From: Butyrivibrio sp. INlla16
GTDB lineage: Bacteria; Bacillota; Clostridia; Lachnospirales; Lachnospiraceae
Assembly (NCBI RefSeq): GCF_900104155.1
Contig: NZ_FMYB01000001.1
Location: 181,430-245,429 of the forward strand
DNA length: 64,000 nt
Direction: 5' to 3'
In this document: one piece after another, positions 57,507 through 64,000 of the stretch
Position numbering within the stretch: the first letter of the stretch is position 1
Layout of the letters: the number at the start of each line of letters is the position of its first letter
Made by a program: the position numbers and the translations under genes
Notes under the pieces: generated by a model
The model's input: only the letters and a program-made list of their open reading frames with translations
Databases searched by the model: none
What the model was told of the DNA's origin: nothing

Positions 57507-57814
57507 ATTTTTCTGTCTCACATTAAATATTTTTGGGTGTTCACCACCTCGTTTTTTCTCCCCTTATCTGTCTGTCAGAAAAGATAGCTACGAGTACTAA
57601 TAGGAACCATATACATAATCAAAAACATCTAACCTTATCTGACTGAACTTATATTGAACAGGAACTCCTTTAGGAATCTTCATTTAAGGCTATAGCCGCC
57701 ACCCCATACAAAAATCCTACCTACTACTTTTTCAGAGGAGGCGAAAAAGCACCGCCAAACAATACAATGTAGGCTAGCCTGTAAATCATGTATTATCCGT
57801 AGTCGATAGCATAG
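57507..57814. other. 308-bp gap without a convincing gene
   Basis: A 28-codon minus-strand frame (MKIPKGVPVQYKFSQIRLDV and onward) looks slightly protein-like but has no binding site and may be a remnant. I see no clear promoter, terminator or repeat. Confidence 0.4.
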
Positions 57815-58258
57815 TCACATGCACTTTTTCATGTACCTCATAACCACTTCATATCTCAGGTCAAATTCATGGTTTCCTCCAAACGGATCATCTTCTCGAG
57901 AATATGCTTTTGGCTCATCAAGCTCAAATTTATCATGAAAACCATTGGTTCTCAAACCAACATATACAGGCTCTGTAAACCTCAACTTCTTATACTTGTA
58001 CTGGTCTCCAGTAATATCAACAACAGTTCCGTCCATCGTTTCAAGCCAAGCATGTGATTCCCCATTTACCCCATAGCCATACCGTCCTGACATATACCAT
58101 GTAAAAACATCTTGTTCAAACAAATATCGTTGGAGCAAATCACTTGCCATGCCGCAACAGCCCATCGGAAAAGAAGCCATTTTTCGGATTTCTCCATTTC
58201 GAATCGCTTCTTCTATTGCAGAACGAAATGCTGCTGCAATTTTATAAATATCTTGCAT
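57815..58258 (-). CDS. Small Cys-His-Asp protein (transglutaminase/papain-like) ending the defence operon
   Basis: This 147-residue protein starts MQDIYKIAAAFRSAIEEAIR. The segments MGCCGMASDLLQRYLF (Cys at a helix start), GVNGESHAWLETMDGTVVDI (His and Asp) have the order and spacing of the transglutaminase-like Cys-His-Asp triad. Its ATG overlaps the HerA stop (TGATG), so the two are translated together. A protease or amidase effector is possible; I know no such partner in HerA systems. Confidence 0.6.
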   Translation of the reverse strand: MQDIYKIAAAFRSAIEEAIRNGEIRKMASFPMGCCGMASDLLQRYLFEQDVFTWYMSGRYGYGVNGESHAWLETMDGTVVDITGDQYKYKKLRFTEPVYVGLRTNGFHDKFELDEPKAYSREDDPFGGNHEFDLRYEVVMRYMKKCM

Positions 58259-59916
58259 CACTGTCTTCCCCATATTTTCTTAATCTTATCTATATCAAGA
58301 TTATGCCATTGTTCTTGCCATAACTGCCAGTATGGAATATCTGTGGAAGCCGGAGTGGGATCACACATATCAACCTGTACAACTGAGGGAAGTACTACCG
58401 CATCTCCAATCAAGAGACTTTCCCCAGCTCTCAATGTTGGCATCCTATCAATAAGATTCCCCATCGTATCAGGCAGCAATCGCTTAACGTAGTTCTGATC
58501 CGCAGGATTAGTCAAACGCAGTGCAAGAAAATTGTTGCATTGCGAAAATATGGTCTCTGATATTTCTGATGGTCTTTGGCTTGCAAGCATAAGTGTAACG
58601 CCATACTTACGCCCCTCTTTTGCAATCCTCTCAATAGATTCTCTTGAAGCCCTATACTTAGCGGCATCATTATTAGGCACATATTTGTGAGCCTCCTCAT
58701 AGACCAACAGAAGCGGGACATCGTTAATCTCATTAACATCTTGATTCTCATCTATCCTTAACCGCTTATAATAATATCCGTATTCAAATAAAATACGAGA
58801 AATCAAAGATACCGTAATGCTCAATACATCAAAGGGAACCCCACTCAAGTCAATGATTGTAACATTTGATTTATCATCACCATATCCTATAAGGGATTTA
58901 AGGACTTCTTCGAACGTCATATCCCGTGCTTCATTCCCTAGTAAAAAATCAAGCCGGCGATCAGAAAGTTTATTCTCAAATCTGCTTACAAAATTAGTGA
59001 GTTGTCCATTAAGCGGACCTGCCTTATCTTTGCCGGCAGTAGCAGACGGAACCCGCTCCGTATCCTTATCTCTTGCAAACTGCAAAACTTCCCTTATTTC
59101 AAACATTAACGGCGAATCAAAATGTATCTTTTCCTTTTGTCCTTCAGCACCATCGAAATGGTCTTTCTTACTTTTTACAACGGCTTCCTTAAATACATTT
59201 CTCTGATTGTGATCATTAGCTTCAGTATCAATAAAGAGTTCCTGAAGCTCATCACTGTTAAGAAGCCAATATGGAAGTTTCAAATTAGTTATGTCGATAA
59301 ACTTAGCATCTGGGAAAGCGGCCCGATACTCGGAATGAATATCAAAAATCACCACATGAGAGTTGTTCAAACCTTCATATTCCCCTATTTTTCCTCTCAC
59401 TGCATTTTGAATAATCTTTGCCACAGTATGCGATTTTCCTGAACCCGTCGATCCGACTATGGCAATATGTTTATTGAAAAACCTGTCTCCATCCACTGGT
59501 ACAGAAATAGAACGGTTCGTGGACAGTTTCGCAAAGGCGAACTTCTTCTCTTCCGAAAGAGACTCCTCAAAGATTTTCTGGATTTCTTCCATTTTGGCAG
59601 GTTCTACCTTCTTTGGCGGAATAGCCAGTGTGTCACCTCCTCGTTCAAATTTCCCATCGCGGATAATGCCAAGCGGATTTGCTTCTAGGATATATTTCCT
59701 TTTGGGTTCTTCCTCAGACGAATTGGCAACCTCAATCGTGAAGTTTTCGATAACGGCTATCATAACAGCATTGTCATTATCTGCAATACGTAGATAGGAT
59801 CCAACTCTCAGATTCTCCTCAGCTATGGTAAAATCCTCAATGCTATCTACGGAAATGCGCACCTTATCTGGAAATACAGCTATGACTTCTGCCGTCATTT
59901 TCTCTTCTTGCTTCAT
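58258..59916 (-). CDS. HerA-family hexameric ATPase
   Basis: This 552-residue protein has the HAS beta-barrel domain at 1-90, Walker A VGSTGSGKSHTVAKIIQNAV near residue 153 and Walker B VPLLLVYEEAHKYVPNNDAA. QCNNFLALRLTNPADQNYVK and the late arginine finger region are typical of HerA translocases. It follows the DUF4297 nuclease by 12 bp. DUF4297 with HerA is a known two-gene anti-phage system in which both proteins form one large complex. Confidence 0.92.
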   Translation of the reverse strand: MKQEEKMTAEVIAVFPDKVRISVDSIEDFTIAEENLRVGSYLRIADNDNAVMIAVIENFTIEVANSSEEEPKRKYILEANPLGIIRDGKFERGGDTLAIPPKKVEPAKMEEIQKIFEESLSEEKKFAFAKLSTNRSISVPVDGDRFFNKHIAIVGSTGSGKSHTVAKIIQNAVRGKIGEYEGLNNSHVVIFDIHSEYRAAFPDAKFIDITNLKLPYWLLNSDELQELFIDTEANDHNQRNVFKEAVVKSKKDHFDGAEGQKEKIHFDSPLMFEIREVLQFARDKDTERVPSATAGKDKAGPLNGQLTNFVSRFENKLSDRRLDFLLGNEARDMTFEEVLKSLIGYGDDKSNVTIIDLSGVPFDVLSITVSLISRILFEYGYYYKRLRIDENQDVNEINDVPLLLVYEEAHKYVPNNDAAKYRASRESIERIAKEGRKYGVTLMLASQRPSEISETIFSQCNNFLALRLTNPADQNYVKRLLPDTMGNLIDRMPTLRAGESLLIGDAVVLPSVVQVDMCDPTPASTDIPYWQLWQEQWHNLDIDKIKKIWGRQ

Positions 59917-59928
59917 AATGATCCTCCC

Positions 59929-61128
59929 TCAAATTATCTTGGTAACATCCTTTGTTCTCAAGATTTGAAAATCCCTACCTACATATTGTTTGCGTTCATA
60001 GAAAGGCTTCTGCAAAAAGAACTGATACACCTCCTTGGTTCCTTTGCATTCATCCAATACAAGATCTATTTCATACTTCCTACATAAAATCTTCGCTCGA
60101 ACACCCAGGAATGCATTGATAGGTCGTGAGAGTGCTGATGGATTGAAGGTGGCATCCTTGTATTCATATCCATCCCAAATGTAATAAGCATTTTCTGTCA
60201 GTAATTTCTTTACGTTAGCCAGCCTTGTATCTGATAAACCATGCAAATATATATACGGGCAGAACGGATACGGTTCCCTTTTCGATGTTCTGCTCCATTT
60301 TTTGCTCGTCTCCATAATAATCTCAGCCATATCCAAATCCGAACTGGTTCCATCATATTCCACCAGGAAAAAGCGATGCGTGGGAGAGATATTGCTAACG
60401 GTAAAGAATTGCTTGCGCACAGCTTTATAGTATTTGTCAAAACCTATATAATCAATGTACCATCTATCAAACAGTTCCTGTTTCCTCTTTATTGCAGCAA
60501 TAAACTGCCCCTTAGTCACTGTCCGAGCGGGTTTTGTCTTCTTAACGGCTACATTTTTCACAAAGGTTACTGCATTGTTATAGTAGAAGAATCTAGCATC
60601 ATACTCTGTACATCCAATGACCGACTGGAGCTTGGCAACAATCTTTTCAATTTGTTCTTCATAAGAATCGGCTTCAAGTTGCAGTTCCAATTTGTCCAGA
60701 AACTTTTTAATATCCAAATCATCCAGATTTAATTCTTCATATAAAATATGCTCTTTTCCCTTGTTCTTATACGTAAAGAACTTTTCCTTTGCATATGCAA
60801 CATCAATATCTTTAGGTATTGTATCCATACCTGAATTGTAGTGGCCATACAGTCTATACCGATACATCCGCTCGTCCTTGTTACTGGCATAATGTCGAAG
60901 CATGGGACGGATTGCTTCTCCTACCTTTGATGGAACACATTTTGTTTCCTCATAATACTTACACTGAACAGCTTCTGTGAACTCATCCAGTATAATATCG
61001 ACATCTTCGATTCCCTCAACGCACACAGATGCATTGTTGTTTTGGAGATAAAGAAGCTGCAGGATATAGTAATCAAACTGATAATAATAGCCCTTAATTG
61101 TACTTGTGGCTTCCCTACTTCTCGGCAT
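59929..61128 (-). CDS. DUF4297-type nuclease
   Basis: This 399-residue protein starts MPRSREATSTIKGYYYQFDY, with GAGGGG six bases upstream. VCVEGIEDVDIILDEFTEAV followed by QCKYYEETK forms the E/D-x(n)-QxK active site of the restriction-endonuclease fold used by DUF4297 and Cap4-type nucleases. The remaining 300 residues have no known motif and probably bind HerA. It should cut DNA when the complex is activated. The RloB-like gene ends 17 bp upstream. Confidence 0.85.
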   Translation of the reverse strand: MPRSREATSTIKGYYYQFDYYILQLLYLQNNNASVCVEGIEDVDIILDEFTEAVQCKYYEETKCVPSKVGEAIRPMLRHYASNKDERMYRYRLYGHYNSGMDTIPKDIDVAYAKEKFFTYKNKGKEHILYEELNLDDLDIKKFLDKLELQLEADSYEEQIEKIVAKLQSVIGCTEYDARFFYYNNAVTFVKNVAVKKTKPARTVTKGQFIAAIKRKQELFDRWYIDYIGFDKYYKAVRKQFFTVSNISPTHRFFLVEYDGTSSDLDMAEIIMETSKKWSRTSKREPYPFCPYIYLHGLSDTRLANVKKLLTENAYYIWDGYEYKDATFNPSALSRPINAFLGVRAKILCRKYEIDLVLDECKGTKEVYQFFLQKPFYERKQYVGRDFQILRTKDVTKII

Positions 61129-61145
61129 AAGATGCCCCTCTTTCT

Positions 61146-61844
61146 TCACATAAATTTTTCCCGATATTCCTCCGGAAGATATTTTGCCAGTTCCTCCACA
61201 AGCTCATAAACCTTTGTGCCAGGTGCAATATCTGCCGGCGAAAGTTTCATATTATCCTCGATAATCCTTCGCGCATATCTTGATGCCAACTTAGGATTAC
61301 CCTGATTCATTAAAATATCGAATGTCGCACTGTTGTTCTTTTGATATTTTCCTATTCCAAGTTCCCTATACTTCTCATTAAGAAAGCTGATATATTCACT
61401 TCTATGGTTATTTGAAGTATAATAGGCAAAGTGAAGGAGAAACCAAAACTCAATGCATTCATTACTCCAGGCTGTGTGATATTGCAACAAAGGATTATCC
61501 TTATTCAGTGATTCTGCTCTACTCACTACTCCATTAAAGTTCTCTGCCGGAAAGCTGTCTTTATCATACACGCACCATATCTGTCCTTTTTCAATATGGT
61601 TTTCTTTGATATATCTTTCAGCTCGGTTGATAACTCTCATAGTCTCTGCACCACAAGGTTCTATTTGAATCAAAACCATGTCCCTGTAGATCGGGTTATC
61701 TTCAATAAGCTTTTTGAATCCACTAAAGTAAAGAGGTTCCGTCTGCTCACCTTCGCAAAAAATATAGTATCTGAATTCCTTCATCTCTAGATATTCCTGG
61801 CGACGTTTTTTTCTCCAGTTCTCTGTTCCAACTTTTTTAGGCAT
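61146..61844 (-). CDS. RloB-family (AbiLii-like) TOPRIM nuclease
   Basis: This 232-residue protein has YYIFCEGEQTEPLYFSGFKK (Glu of the TOPRIM-like fold), GQIWCVYDKDSFPAENF (DxD) and SNECIEFWFLLHF, the three RloB motifs. With an AAA ATPase it forms the RloAB/AbiL pair, an abortive-infection system. It overlaps the ATPase gene by 8 bp and precedes the DUF4297 gene, so all are in one transcript. Confidence 0.88.
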   Translation of the reverse strand: MPKKVGTENWRKKRRQEYLEMKEFRYYIFCEGEQTEPLYFSGFKKLIEDNPIYRDMVLIQIEPCGAETMRVINRAERYIKENHIEKGQIWCVYDKDSFPAENFNGVVSRAESLNKDNPLLQYHTAWSNECIEFWFLLHFAYYTSNNHRSEYISFLNEKYRELGIGKYQKNNSATFDILMNQGNPKLASRYARRIIEDNMKLSPADIAPGTKVYELVEELAKYLPEEYREKFM

Positions 61845-63063
61845 TTACAACACTCCAATCTATAATTCTCCTCAGGTACGGATCTGCGCCATATTTGCCT
61901 TCCAGATACTGTTTATCATATTTGGCATCCTTTCGGACGACCTCTCCATTCCCCGTCTTGAATTCAACAAGCGAATATAATTTCGAGTTCTGATTATTTC
62001 CTTTTGCAACAAACCATATTTCATCTCTTCTAAAGACTTCATTATTCATCGTAGAAAGATCATGCGACGTAAATATCAGTTGCGCTCCGTGTTTATTGAT
62101 TGTCATATTGTTGTATAACATGATCACATACTTTAAAAGTACTGGATGTATTTTAGCGTCCAGTTCATCAATTACCAGTGTCGTGCCAAGAACAAGACTT
62201 TTAGCTATGAACGGGAGCAAACCAAATAATTTTTTGGTTCCACTTGATTCCTCTGACAAAGTAAGCTCTGCTGTGAATCCGTCAACAACATGCTGCGTAA
62301 ACACTTCAATTCGACCATTCTCTCTTTCTTCCACTCTGAAGTTTTCAATATTAAGATCCATTTCTCTGATCATATCTAATACAAGCTGCTTTACCTCTTC
62401 TGAAGATGCAATTGCCATCCGTAATTCTTCAAAGGGATTTCCATAATTAAGAAAGTCTATTCCATCTTCAAACCAGTTCATGACATCAGCTACAACATCA
62501 TTATCCATATAGGTAATCCCCAAATAGGAAAGCAAAGGCAGATTCCTTGAAAGGCCTTCGCTGATTTTTAACTTAGCGAATACACCCTTAAGATTTATTT
62601 CATCACCTTTACGAAGAAAAAGCGCTGACTTTCTGTTAGTCTCCAGCTTCACTCGATCCAGGCTTTCATTCACCACTACACCATCCTTAATATGAAGAGT
62701 ATATTTGTATTCTGCCGTCCTAGTTCTGAAGAATATTTCAAATTCTGTAGGGTTATTCTTTCCTTCTTCTGAAAACATAAAGGGCTTAACAGGAAATCTG
62801 TTGAATTTATAGTCAGCACTGTCATTCTGCTTTGTGGCGTAAACTGGTCTTAATACCATGGTTCCGAGTGTTTGAATAGCTTCTAAAACGGTTGACTTTC
62901 CTCCACCATTCGGACCATAAATAGCTGATACCGGCAGAAACAACTGATCGTCAGCATCTTTTATAACACGATCTGCATGTTCAGAAATTGCAGCCGCTTG
63001 CATATCGAATATGATCTCATCCCTAATACTTTTAAAATTCTTTACTGAAAACTGACATAACAT
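61837..63063 (-). CDS. AAA (AbiLi/RloA-like, SMC-type) ATPase
   Basis: This 408-residue protein starts MLCQFSVKNFKSIRDEIIFD, GGAGG upstream. Walker A is VSAIYGPNGGGKSTVLEAIQ, the signature region LSEESSGTKKLFGLLPFIAK, Walker B LVIDELDAKIHPVLLKYVIM, and FTSHDLSTMNNEVFRRDEIW carries the switch His. This is the OLD/RloA-type ATPase that holds an RloB-like nuclease in check. It is the first gene of the five-gene operon, 50 bp behind a strong promoter. Confidence 0.9.
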   Translation of the reverse strand: MLCQFSVKNFKSIRDEIIFDMQAAAISEHADRVIKDADDQLFLPVSAIYGPNGGGKSTVLEAIQTLGTMVLRPVYATKQNDSADYKFNRFPVKPFMFSEEGKNNPTEFEIFFRTRTAEYKYTLHIKDGVVVNESLDRVKLETNRKSALFLRKGDEINLKGVFAKLKISEGLSRNLPLLSYLGITYMDNDVVADVMNWFEDGIDFLNYGNPFEELRMAIASSEEVKQLVLDMIREMDLNIENFRVEERENGRIEVFTQHVVDGFTAELTLSEESSGTKKLFGLLPFIAKSLVLGTTLVIDELDAKIHPVLLKYVIMLYNNMTINKHGAQLIFTSHDLSTMNNEVFRRDEIWFVAKGNNQNSKLYSLVEFKTGNGEVVRKDAKYDKQYLEGKYGADPYLRRIIDWSVVNA

Positions 63064-63114
63064 TGCATTATCCTCCAAACATCCAAATCTATGGTATGAA
63101 CATTTTGTAGCATT

Positions 63115-63143
63115 ATATTATCGTATTTTGTGTATTACGTCAA
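63115..63143 (-). promoter_or_regulatory. Sigma-A promoter of the defence operon
   Basis: TTGACG (63138-63143 complement) and TAATAT (63115-63120 complement) are exactly 17 bp apart on the minus strand. The ATG of the AAA gene lies about 50 bp downstream. Confidence 0.8.
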
Positions 63144-63144
63144 C

Positions 63145-63169
63145 ATATTCGAGAGTTTTTCTCGGATAT
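63145..63169. promoter_or_regulatory. Dyad touching the -35 box of the defence promoter
   Basis: ATATTCGAGA (63145-63154) and TCTCGGATAT (63160-63169) match at 9 of 10 positions around a 5-nt spacer, directly upstream of the -35 box. It is placed like an activator site or operator. Confidence 0.5.
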
Positions 63170-63237
63170 CGTTCTGTAAATTGTCATTTTCGTGTTATGA
63201 GGCTGAATTTATCCTATATTTGTCCTATATAAAAAAT

Positions 63238-63269
63238 ACAAAAAAGCACCCTGCATCACGCAGAGTGCT
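63238..63269 (-). terminator. Terminator upstream of the defence promoter
   Basis: AGCACCCTGC (63245-63254) pairs with GCAGAGTGCT (63260-63269) with one wobble. TTTTTTG follows on the minus strand. It isolates the operon from transcription coming from the right. Confidence 0.8.
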
Positions 63270-63301
63270 CTCGTCATTCATCGGATAGTTCACCTTCAAA
63301 A

Positions 63302-63478
63302 GGTGTAAACGGGGTGTAAATCTGTTTGATAAATCTTCAAAATGCCGTATTTTCAAGGTCACCTGCTCTACTGAAATCTCTTGCCCCAGCAGACGAACAG
63401 AATTTTTATCATATCTTTTGGTTCTCTCTTTCAGAGGTGTGTTCCTTCCCAAATCAAAAGGTGTAAACAAGGTGTAAA
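63302..63478. repeat. Integrase arm-site repeats (element 2, right)
   Basis: Two pairs of GGTGTAAA copies with 11-bp spacing lie at 63302-63320 and 63460-63478, matching the pair at 49170-49188. No gene is seen in the region 63270-63532. Confidence 0.55.
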
Positions 63479-63532
63479 ACAGATACCTCTCTGCTCATAA
63501 ATAGCTTATTTCCGCCATTCTTTGCTTTGGCA

Positions 63533-63571
63533 TTAAATCCTGCCGTGGCAGACAAATAGTATATTTATCAT
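63533..63571 (-). pseudogene. Cut-off original 5' end of the LMW-PTP gene (attachment site C)
   Basis: The minus strand reads MINILFVCHGRI and stops after 12 codons. AAGGAG lies ten bases before the ATG, so this is likely the natural start of the chromosomal phosphatase gene, separated from its body by 56 kb of inserted DNA. Bases 63541-63571 match site B at 30 of 31 positions. Confidence 0.8.
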
Positions 63572-63590
63572 TGAAATAGCTCCTTTTTAT

Positions 63591-64000
63591 GGCTCTTCAG
63601 GGGTAATGGTGGGTAAAAAATGCCATCATCCCCAGCATTTATGCTGATCATGCGCCTCGAGATTTTCTGTTAGGAAGTGGAATCCTCAAATCCGAGCATA
63701 CTAAGTAGACCATATCGAGCATGTTTTGGATATTGCGAAAACCATATGCCTTGCGGACAATCAGTTTGATTTTGTTATTAGTAGCCTCAATTCGTGCATT
63801 GCTCATACCCAGCCGTATTGCATTGAGTATGTGATCCCTGTGACGTTTGATCTTGAGGTATAGCTCCTTGAAAGCATCAATCCTGCTGTGACTTGCCCAC
63901 CAGAGCCACCGCTTAAGAGCGGCTTCTGCTTCGTCAGTATCTTTGATTTTTAAGATGAGACGGAGCGTTTCCTTCATTCGGTAAGCTCGATACAGACGAC
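63591..64000. mobile_element. ISL3-family insertion sequence (left part)
   Basis: GGCTCTTCAG (63591-63600) fits the terminal repeat of ISL3-type elements. A transposase C-terminus follows. The IS sits directly upstream of the orphan phosphatase start and cuts it off from its promoter. The other end lies outside the window. Confidence 0.65.
63648..64000 (-). CDS. ISL3-family transposase, C-terminal part
   Basis: The frame continues past the right edge; 117 codons are seen. AYRMKETLRLIL, then LKRWLWWASHSRIDAFKELY and LGMSNARIEATNNKIKLIVR with KAYGFRNIQNMLDMVYL, are the conserved end of ISL3 DDE transposases, including the catalytic Glu in ARIEATNNKIK. The frame shown is intact. Confidence 0.88.
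   Translation of the reverse strand, partial: RLYRAYRMKETLRLILKIKDTDEAEAALKRWLWWASHSRIDAFKELYLKIKRHRDHILNAIRLGMSNARIEATNNKIKLIVRKAYGFRNIQNMLDMVYLVCSDLRIPLPNRKSRGA

Larger units (their letters stand above)
49043..63571. mobile_element. Element 2: decayed mobilisable element with a defence operon
   Basis: The element is bounded by near-identical 31-bp copies of the LMW-PTP 5' end (sites B and C). It carries integrase and excisionase at its left end, a MobC gene but no relaxase, RepA fragments, a WYL-regulated operon, an adenosine deaminase-like gene and a five-gene anti-phage-type operon. It could probably move only with help from another element such as element 1. Confidence 0.8.

Noticed and set aside
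57815..63063. Reading the AAA/RloB pair as PARIS (AriA-AriB)
   Set aside because: The nuclease has RloB motifs (CEGEQTE, YDKDSFP), not a DUF4435-type sequence, so AbiL/RloAB is the better match.
63225..63470. 81-codon minus-strand frame at the right end of element 2
   Set aside because: It crosses the terminator and both arm-repeat pairs and has no binding site.
7230..63478. GGGGTAAA/GGTGTAAA repeats considered as a CRISPR array
   Set aside because: They occur only as pairs at element ends with 11-bp spacing. No spacer-repeat series and no Cas genes are present.
1..64000. tRNA or rRNA genes
   Set aside because: No cloverleaf or rRNA-like stretch was noticed on either strand, and the attachment site is a protein gene.

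Overview
The window looks like a chromosome segment of an anaerobic Firmicute of the family Lachnospiraceae (a Butyrivibrio/Roseburia-type gut or rumen bacterium). The reasons are AT-rich DNA, strong AGGAGG ribosome binding sites, rubrerythrin, Tn1549/CTn-type conjugation genes, Cys-rich KTR and DUF6033-type proteins. Nearly all genes lie on the minus strand. This assignment is by family resemblance only; no search was run.

Layout. (1) 1-7.1 kb is host chromosome: the start of a rubrerythrin gene, an IS630-type insertion sequence, a DUF4173-like membrane protein, an XRE regulator with a DUF2975 membrane protein, an APC amino-acid permease, a PHP-domain protein and a low-molecular-weight protein tyrosine phosphatase (LMW-PTP). 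(2) 7.1-49.07 kb is an integrative conjugative element (element 1). Its left end has integrase, excisionase, MazF-like toxin, an Orf7-like sigma factor with a complex leader, and small zinc-binding proteins. Its right half has the relaxase, MobC, a Tn1549-type type IV secretion system and RepA/ParA/ParB. (3) 49.07-63.57 kb is a second, smaller element (element 2) in tandem. It has its own integrase and excisionase, a decayed rep/mob module, a WYL-controlled six-gene operon and a five-gene putative anti-phage operon. (4) 63.59-64 kb is the end of an ISL3-type insertion sequence.

The two elements sit in the same target, the first codons of the LMW-PTP gene. The intact gene lies at the left end. 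Short copies of its 5' end lie at the junction between the elements and at the far right, where the original ribosome binding site remains.

The cargo of element 1 (11.5-30.4 kb) is the most unusual part. Two LytTR response regulators, each paired with a membrane GHKL histidine kinase, sit among about a dozen proteins that mostly lack signal peptides. Several of these share a repeated domain, and one resembles the C-terminus of the flagellar cap protein FliD. Nine operator-like sites, each two 11-bp direct repeats with a 21-bp period, lie in front of the transcription units. An AT-rich -10-like hexamer follows about 32 nt downstream of each. Several leaders also contain terminator-like hairpins before the first gene. 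This looks like an element-borne LytTR regulon of unknown purpose.

The element 2 defence operon joins an AbiL/RloAB-like pair (AAA ATPase plus RloB) to a DUF4297 nuclease plus HerA pair and a small Cys-His-Asp protein behind one good promoter. Both halves are known as separate systems; the joint operon is the point of interest.
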